Shown piece after piece: positions 5,687 to 9,543 of a stretch of DNA of 9,543 nt. Source of the stretch: Alphaproteobacteria bacterium (lineage in GTDB: Bacteria > Pseudomonadota > Alphaproteobacteria > Rickettsiales > JAFLCR01); contig JAFLCR010000078.1 of assembly GCA_017302755.1 (NCBI GenBank), positions 1-9,543 of the forward strand, given 5' to 3'. The notes beneath the pieces are model-generated. The model was given only the letters and a program-made list of their open reading frames with translations, searched no databases and was not told the origin of the DNA. Positions within the stretch are counted from its first letter, which is position 1, and each line of letters starts with the position of its first letter. A program made the translations under genes and the position numbers.

Positions 5687-6073
5687 ATGCAGCAAGACAT
5701 CGAAACGTTATTCAATGGCAAGCGCGTGGCCAAAGTGGAAGTCGAACGGCTTATTCAGCTGGTGGGGGGCATGCGCGCCACTAAGCGCAACCGTCAGAAG
5801 GTGGAAAAGCTTCTTGGCCAGCAGCAAATCAGGTACGAGCCACGCACGCTGCCCAACTCTATTCATAAGAAGGTGACGCTTTATCGCGGTGTGACCAAAG
5901 CTCAGGAAATAAAGGAAGCCCCGGCAGTTAAATTTGAAAACCTCCAGGAGGCCGCAACCGAGAAAACGACCGGCGTGGTGATCTCGCTTAATCTTAATAT
6001 TGAGCAATATGAGGCACTTAGTCAGCTAATGCGGTCTGTGCGGGTGCTTGAGCCTTTATTTACGGGAAAATAA
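5687..6073 (+). CDS. Uncharacterised protein of 128 aa
   Basis: I do not recognise this protein. From the ATG at 5687 it is 128 aa, starting MQQDIETLFNGKRVAKVEVE. The first half is strongly basic (GGMRATKRNRQKVEKLLGQQQIRYEPR), followed by SIHKKVTLYRGVTKAQE and an acidic-to-neutral linker (about residues 76-96). The C-terminal segment GVVISLNLNIEQYEALSQLMRSVRVLEPLF looks like a short strand and an amphipathic helix. There is no signal peptide, membrane segment, Cys pair or obvious catalytic motif. The basic N-terminal half could suit nucleic-acid or RNA binding, but that is speculation. An in-frame ATG lies at 5678; I prefer 5687 because AAAGGA lies about 8 bp before it, whereas it directly abuts 5678. 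It stands alone between trmL and yfgM with its own possible promoter. It is probably a real gene: its codon use resembles the neighbours and it fills the gap. Confidence 0.75.
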   Translation: MQQDIETLFNGKRVAKVEVERLIQLVGGMRATKRNRQKVEKLLGQQQIRYEPRTLPNSIHKKVTLYRGVTKAQEIKEAPAVKFENLQEAATEKTTGVVISLNLNIEQYEALSQLMRSVRVLEPLFTGK

Positions 6074-6076
6074 GCT

Positions 6077-6098
6077 TCCATGACGTGTCCATGAGGTG
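6077..6098. repeat. Tandem 11-bp direct repeat upstream of yfgM
   Basis: Two adjacent 11-mers, TCCATGACGTG (6077-6087) and TCCATGAGGTG (6088-6098), differ at one base. They begin 4 bp after the stop of the preceding gene and end 12 bp before the candidate -35 box of yfgM. The 11-bp period puts both copies on the same DNA face, the geometry of tandem activator sites such as those of OmpR/PhoB-type regulators. No regulator can be named. Confidence 0.6.
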
Positions 6099-6102
6099 GC
6101 TT

Positions 6103-6118
6103 GAGCGCGTTTGCGCTC
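6103..6118. promoter_or_regulatory. Palindrome overlapping the -35 region of yfgM
   Basis: GAGCGC (6103-6108) and GCGCTC (6113-6118) form a perfect 6-bp inverted repeat with a GTTT loop. The right arm overlaps the candidate -35 hexamer. It could be an operator or, as RNA from the upstream gene, a short hairpin. The absence of a following U-tract argues against an intrinsic terminator. Confidence 0.35.
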
Positions 6119-6140
6119 TGGCGGCGGACATGCTTATAAT
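6111..6140 (+). promoter_or_regulatory. Candidate sigma70 promoter for yfgM-bamB-der
   Basis: A perfect TATAAT (6135-6140) lies 18 bp downstream of TTGCGC (6111-6116), which keeps the TTG core of the -35 element. Transcription would begin near 6147, about 20 bp before the yfgM ATG. It lies in the gap ahead of a compact three-gene block, where a promoter is expected. Confidence 0.55.
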
Positions 6141-6166
6141 GCCGGCTCAATTCTGGAAGACGACCC

Positions 6167-6811
6167 ATGGCTGAAGATCTGATCCGCGAACTTAAAGAAG
6201 ACATCGAACGTGAAAAATGGCAGCGCCTGTGGCAGCGTTACGGCTCGGCGCTGATCACGGTGGCGGCGCTTCTGGTGGCGGCAGCGGGCGCGCATGCCTG
6301 GTGGAAGCAGCATCAGATGTCACTGCAGGAAACAGCGGGCGGATTGTTCCAAACCGCGTTTTCCGAAGCCGGGGACGGCAAATGGAAGGAAGCAGCCGGG
6401 CATTTTGCCGAATTGCGGGCGGGCAAGGCGGAAGGCTATGCGGCGCTTGGCGCCTTGCAGGAAGCGGCCGCCCTGGAAAAGCTCGGCAAGCAAAAAGAAG
6501 CCTACGATGCCTATCGCAAGCTGGCGCAGGATAAAAGCGCGGATATCTATGTTCGCAATATGGCCGCGATCGCGTTGGCCAGCAAGCTGAGCGCGGATGA
6601 AGCTGTGCCATTGCTTGATGCCATAATCGCCGCCCGCGGCCCGCTTTGGCCGCAGGCTTTGGAAATCCGTGCCGGAAAATTCCTTGATGCGGGCAAGCAG
6701 GATATGGCAAAGGCCGATCTGGAAACCTTATCCAAGGAAGCTGGCGTGCCTGAAACGGCACGCATGCGTGCCACCCGCGCGCTGATGCAGATAAACGGGA
6801 CACCCAAATGA
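6167..6811 (+). CDS. yfgM: YfgM-like tetratricopeptide membrane protein (SecYEG-associated)
   Basis: YfgM is an inner-membrane protein with a periplasmic TPR domain. In E. coli it associates with the SecYEG translocon and the chaperone PpiD, helping newly exported envelope proteins. The 214-aa product resembles E. coli YfgM (206 aa) in layout. It has a charged cytoplasmic N-terminus (AEDLIRELKEDIEREKWQRLWQRYG), one membrane helix at about residues 26-46 and a periplasmic Ala-rich helical repeat region. Within that region, GYAALGALQEAAALEKLGKQKEAYDAYRKLAQD reads as a TPR-like helix pair, and LDAGKQDMAKADLETLSKEAG is a later one. An upstream TGGAAGA may serve as the ribosome-binding site. The 3' end overlaps bamB as ATGA. 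Synteny with bamB and der matches the gammaproteobacterial yfgM-bamB-der order and strengthens the call. Function in this class is inferred. Confidence 0.85.
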   Translation: MAEDLIRELKEDIEREKWQRLWQRYGSALITVAALLVAAAGAHAWWKQHQMSLQETAGGLFQTAFSEAGDGKWKEAAGHFAELRAGKAEGYAALGALQEAAALEKLGKQKEAYDAYRKLAQDKSADIYVRNMAAIALASKLSADEAVPLLDAIIAARGPLWPQALEIRAGKFLDAGKQDMAKADLETLSKEAGVPETARMRATRALMQINGTPK

Positions 6812-8127
6812 AATACGCAAGCATACCGCTACTGGCGCTGGCGCTGACTGCCTGCTCATATATGCCGGATTGGATGGGCGCGGAGAAAGACGAACCGCCG
6901 TTGCCCGGCAAACGGATTTCCGTGCTGGCACAGGATGGCAACATTGTAGCCGACCCGGCGCTGACTCAGGCCGTGACGCTGCCTCCCTCGGAAGCGAAGG
7001 CAGAATGGCCGCAGGTTGGGGGGGCGGCATCCAACTATGTCGGCCGGGTAAGCTGGGGAGGCAATCCGGGAAACATCCAGGAAAGCGAAGCCGGCGAGGG
7101 AAGGGAATGGGAAACCCGCATGGCGGCACAGCCCGTAGTTGCTGACCGCAAAGTTTTCGCCATGGACGGAGCCGGCGTCATTTCCGCGCATGATGCGGCG
7201 GATATTGGCCGCGTTTTATGGAAAACACCCCTGGCTAAAAAAGACGATCAGCAGGATATGCTGGCCGGTGGACTGGTGTTTGGTGAAGGACGTCTTTTTG
7301 CCTCCGCGGGTTTCGGCGATGTCATCGGTATTGATCCGGCGACGGGCAAGGAATTATGGCGCCGCTCTTTGGGCGTGCCTCTGCGTGCCGCCCCGAAAAT
7401 TGCTGAGGCGAAGCTGTTTGTTGTCAGCAAGGACAACCAGATTTTCGCATTGTCTCCACAGGATGGCCGTGTGATGTGGAAGGCCGCTGGCTTGGGTGAG
7501 ATTGCCGGGTTTATCGGCGCGGCATCTCCCGCGATTGAAGAGGGCATCATTGTGACGCCGTATTCTTCCGGAGAAATCTACGGCCTGACGACGGCCACCG
7601 GCAGGCAGCTCTGGCAGGAGAATATTGGTAACCGGCGTGGAACAGGAAGCGCGGTGCTTTATGACATCAGCGGCAATCCGGTCATTGAAGGCGGGGTGGT
7701 TTATGCGGTGAGCAGCAACGGTTCGCTCTCCGCGCTTAACCTGCGCACGGGGGAGCGACGCTGGGAGCAGAAAATCGCCTCCATACAGACGCCATGGCTT
7801 GCGGGGGATTATCTTTTTGTGCTTTCCGTGAACAACACCCTGGCCTGCGTTCAGAAACTTGATGGACGCATTCGCTGGGTGGCCCAGTTACCTTCTTTTG
7901 CCGATCCGGAAAAACAGAAAGAGCCGCTGATATGGTCCGGCCCAGTGCTTGCGGGAGATTACGTGCTGATGACCGGTGCGCATGGAAAATTGGTGCTGCT
8001 TTCCCCCGTTGATGGCCGTCTCGTGCGTGAGGTGTCGATTCCCGACGGCATCACCCGCGCCCCGGTGACTGCAGGCGGCGTGTTGTATGCCGTTACCCGC
8101 AAGGGCAGGTTGGTGGCCATCCGGTAA
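6808..8127 (+). CDS. bamB: Outer membrane protein assembly lipoprotein BamB (PQQ-like beta-propeller)
   Basis: BamB is an outer-membrane lipoprotein of the BAM complex that folds and inserts beta-barrel proteins. The 439-aa product has a lipoprotein signal peptide with the lipobox LTAC (residues 13-16), so Cys16 is the likely lipidated residue. A spacer follows, with WPQVGGAASNYVG at the start of the fold. The rest is a series of PQQ-type propeller repeats of the form 'I.ALD..TG...W': VIGIDPATGKELWRR, IFALSPQDGRVMWK, IYGLTTATGRQLWQ, LSALNLRTGERRWE, LACVQKLDGRIRW and LVLLSPVDGRLVR. The chain ends in RLVAIR, which closes the propeller. It is somewhat longer than E. coli BamB (392 aa), mainly at the N-terminus. 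The start overlaps the yfgM stop (ATGA) and its TAA overlaps the der ATG (TAATG), indicating tight co-translation. The call is confident from fold, lipobox and context. Confidence 0.93.
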   Translation: MKYASIPLLALALTACSYMPDWMGAEKDEPPLPGKRISVLAQDGNIVADPALTQAVTLPPSEAKAEWPQVGGAASNYVGRVSWGGNPGNIQESEAGEGREWETRMAAQPVVADRKVFAMDGAGVISAHDAADIGRVLWKTPLAKKDDQQDMLAGGLVFGEGRLFASAGFGDVIGIDPATGKELWRRSLGVPLRAAPKIAEAKLFVVSKDNQIFALSPQDGRVMWKAAGLGEIAGFIGAASPAIEEGIIVTPYSSGEIYGLTTATGRQLWQENIGNRRGTGSAVLYDISGNPVIEGGVVYAVSSNGSLSALNLRTGERRWEQKIASIQTPWLAGDYLFVLSVNNTLACVQKLDGRIRWVAQLPSFADPEKQKEPLIWSGPVLAGDYVLMTGAHGKLVLLSPVDGRLVREVSIPDGITRAPVTAGGVLYAVTRKGRLVAIR

Positions 8128-9458
8128 TGCCGTTCACTGTTGCCATTGTCGGCCGTCCCAACGTGGGCAAATCCACCCTTTACAACCGCCTGACGGGTAC
8201 ACGGCACGCGTTGGTGGACGATATGCCCGGCGTCACGCGTGACCGGCGCGAAGGCGCGGCGAAAATCGGGCCGCTCGAATTCCGGATTCTCGATACCGCC
8301 GGGTTGGAAGAGGCCGAGGAAGAAACGCTCCAGTCGCGCATGTTTGCACAAACTTCGCGGGCCGTAAAAGAAGCACATGCGGTGCTCATGATGATCGACG
8401 GCAGGGTCGGAGTTCATCCGATGGATCGCCATTTCGGCCAGTGGCTACGCCAGCAGGGAAAACCGATCATCTTGTTGGTGAACAAGTGCGAGGGAACGGG
8501 CGGCAGCTTTGCCAGCGAAGCTTATACGCTAGGTCTGGGGGAGCCGGTCTGCATTTCGGCGGCGCATGGGGAAGGTCTGGCCGATCTGTATCAGGCGCTG
8601 GAACCGCTTGCAGAGGCGGTGCAGGAAGAGGAAGGCGGGGAAGAAGAAAAAGCAGAATTGCAGCTGGCGATCGTCGGCAGGCCCAACGCGGGAAAATCGA
8701 CATTATTGAACGCGCTGCTCGGCGAAGAGCGTGTCATCGCCGGCCCGGAGGCGGGAATGACGCGCGATGCGATCGCCGTTTCCTGGGAATATAAGGGAAC
8801 GCCGATCCGCCTGGTGGATACGGCGGGCATGCGCAAGAAAGCAAACATTACCGACCCCCTGGAAAAGATGGCGGTGAGCGACGGTTTGCGTGCGGGGCGT
8901 TACGCGCAGGTCGTGGTGCTGCTGCTGGACGCGGCGCGCGGTTTGGAAGCCCAGGATATTTCCATTGCGGCGCTAGTCATCCGCGAAGGCAGGGCGCTGG
9001 TCATCGGCGTCAACAAATGGGACGAGGTTCCCGACACCAATGCCCGAATGCGCGAGATCCGCGAGCAGGTGGAAGATAACCTCTCCCACATCAAAGGCGT
9101 GCCCGTGGTGAGCCTCTCGGCACTGCAGAAACGCGGGCTTGATAAGCTGATGGATGCGGTGCTGAACGCGCACGACGTCTGGAACCGCCGCGTCACCACC
9201 GCCAAGCTGAATCGCTGGTTGGAGGAAGTGACGTCTCGCCACCCTCTGCCCGTGGTGAAGGGGCGCCGCTTGCGGCTGCGTTACGCCACCCAGGCCAAGG
9301 CAAGGCCGCCGGAATTCATTTTGTTCGGAAGCCGCACCGGCGACGTTCCCGGAGATTACCAGCGCTATCTCGCCAACAGCCTGCGTGACGATTTTGATCT
9401 TCCCGGCGTGCCGATTCGCCTGACGTTCAAAGACTCCAAAAATCCCTTTGCGGAGTAG
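8127..9458 (+). CDS. der: Ribosome biogenesis GTPase Der (EngA)
   Basis: Der is an essential GTPase with two tandem G domains that acts in maturation of the 50S ribosomal subunit. The 443-aa length is in the family range of about 440-490. G domain 1 shows GRPNVGKS (9-16), GVTRD (35-39), DTAG (56-59) and NKCE (119-122). An acidic linker (about 166-177, EEEGGEEEK) leads to G domain 2 with GRPNAGKS (184-191), GMTRD (210-214), DTAG (231-234) and NKWD (296-299). The KH-like C-terminal domain covers about residues 350-443, including FILFGSRTGDVPGDYQRYL and the end VPIRLTFKDSKNP. The first G4 motif has Glu in place of the usual Asp (NKCE rather than NKxD), a substitution I recall as common in alphaproteobacterial Der. 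The ATG overlaps the bamB stop by one base. The call is very strong. Confidence 0.97.
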   Translation: MPFTVAIVGRPNVGKSTLYNRLTGTRHALVDDMPGVTRDRREGAAKIGPLEFRILDTAGLEEAEEETLQSRMFAQTSRAVKEAHAVLMMIDGRVGVHPMDRHFGQWLRQQGKPIILLVNKCEGTGGSFASEAYTLGLGEPVCISAAHGEGLADLYQALEPLAEAVQEEEGGEEEKAELQLAIVGRPNAGKSTLLNALLGEERVIAGPEAGMTRDAIAVSWEYKGTPIRLVDTAGMRKKANITDPLEKMAVSDGLRAGRYAQVVVLLLDAARGLEAQDISIAALVIREGRALVIGVNKWDEVPDTNARMREIREQVEDNLSHIKGVPVVSLSALQKRGLDKLMDAVLNAHDVWNRRVTTAKLNRWLEEVTSRHPLPVVKGRRLRLRYATQAKARPPEFILFGSRTGDVPGDYQRYLANSLRDDFDLPGVPIRLTFKDSKNPFAE

Positions 9459-9461
9459 GAC

Positions 9462-9543
9462 ATGGAAATTTTCACGTATCTTCCCGAATACGCTCCCGAT
9501 TTCGCCAGATTGAACGTGGCCTGGATTTCGCGCTTCTTCGTGG
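9462..9543 (+). CDS. Probable GNAT-family N-acetyltransferase (N-terminal part only)
   Basis: Only the first 27 codons are in the window: MEIFTYLPEYAPDFARLNVA, then WISRFFV, before the right edge. The 'PEYAPDFARLNVAWISRFF' segment resembles the first strand and helix of GNAT acetyltransferases, where 'P.....F..LN..WI...F' is common. The acetyl-CoA-binding motif is not visible, so the call rests on this short segment alone. A GGAG/AGGA ribosome-binding sequence overlaps the der stop, and the ATG is 3 bp past that stop, so it is probably in the same operon as der. Confidence 0.5.
   Translation, partial: MEIFTYLPEYAPDFARLNVAWISRFFV

Noticed and set aside
6103..6118. Intrinsic terminator after the 128-aa gene
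   Set aside because: The 6-bp stem with GTTT loop is not followed by a T-rich tract, and its right arm overlaps a likely promoter.
6255..6944. 229-codon open frame on the minus strand across yfgM and bamB
   Set aside because: It overlaps two well-supported genes with conserved synteny and shows Pro/Arg/Cys-rich composition without a family match.
8484..8492. Defective G4 motif (NKCE) in the first G domain of Der
   Set aside because: The Asp-to-Glu change is, as far as I recall, common in Der of this class; all other G-motifs are intact, so this is not treated as loss of function.
1..9543. Mobile elements, CRISPR arrays, tRNA or rRNA genes, toxin-antitoxin or defence genes
   Set aside because: I saw no transposase or integrase, terminal repeats, regularly spaced repeats, or tRNA-like cloverleaf sequences; the gene content is conserved housekeeping.

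Overview
The window looks like chromosomal DNA from a moderately GC-rich alphaproteobacterium. The clues are a membrane-anchored CycM-type cytochrome c, an alphaproteobacterial-style kdsB followed by an adenosine-kinase-like PfkB gene, a YejA-type peptide-binding protein, and the yfgM-bamB-der outer-membrane/ribosome block. KdsB and BamB both imply a Gram-negative cell with a KDO-containing LPS and a BAM outer-membrane assembly machine. I cannot name the genus. I see no tRNA, rRNA, CRISPR array, transposase or prophage gene, and no stretch of 300 bases or more without a gene.

Layout. Positions 1-911 hold a leftward pair: kdsB, then 18 bp later the 5' part of a PfkB-family (adenosine-kinase-like) gene that runs off the left edge. 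A divergent intergenic region of about 150 bp follows, with a good promoter candidate facing right. From 1064 a long rightward series runs cycM, nfeD, a 65-codon SPFH fragment, qmcA-like SPFH/stomatin gene, yejA-like binding protein and trmL. Spacing is tight (TAATG and TAGTG overlaps, gaps of 9-18 bp) except for 100 bp before qmcA, which carries a possible internal promoter. After a short AT-rich gap with a possible promoter and a hairpin over the ribosome-binding site comes an unrecognised gene of about 128 codons. A 93-bp regulatory gap follows (11-bp tandem repeat, palindrome, consensus -10 box), then the overlapping trio yfgM-bamB-der. The 5' end of a GNAT-like gene leads off the right edge.

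How the genes fit together. NfeD and SPFH proteins form membrane microdomain assemblies; here they sit beside a membrane cytochrome c. YejA captures peptides in the periplasm, but no permease genes lie next to it. TrmL modifies the tRNA wobble base. YfgM (periplasmic chaperone network at the Sec translocon) and BamB (BAM complex lipoprotein) act in successive steps of envelope protein biogenesis, and Der is needed for 50S ribosome assembly; this trio is also adjacent in gammaproteobacteria.

Most of the window is conserved housekeeping content. The points most worth a second look are the truncated SPFH paralogue between nfeD and qmcA, the unrecognised 128-aa gene with its hairpin-covered start, and the 11-bp tandem repeat upstream of the yfgM promoter. 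I found no convincing new multi-gene system.
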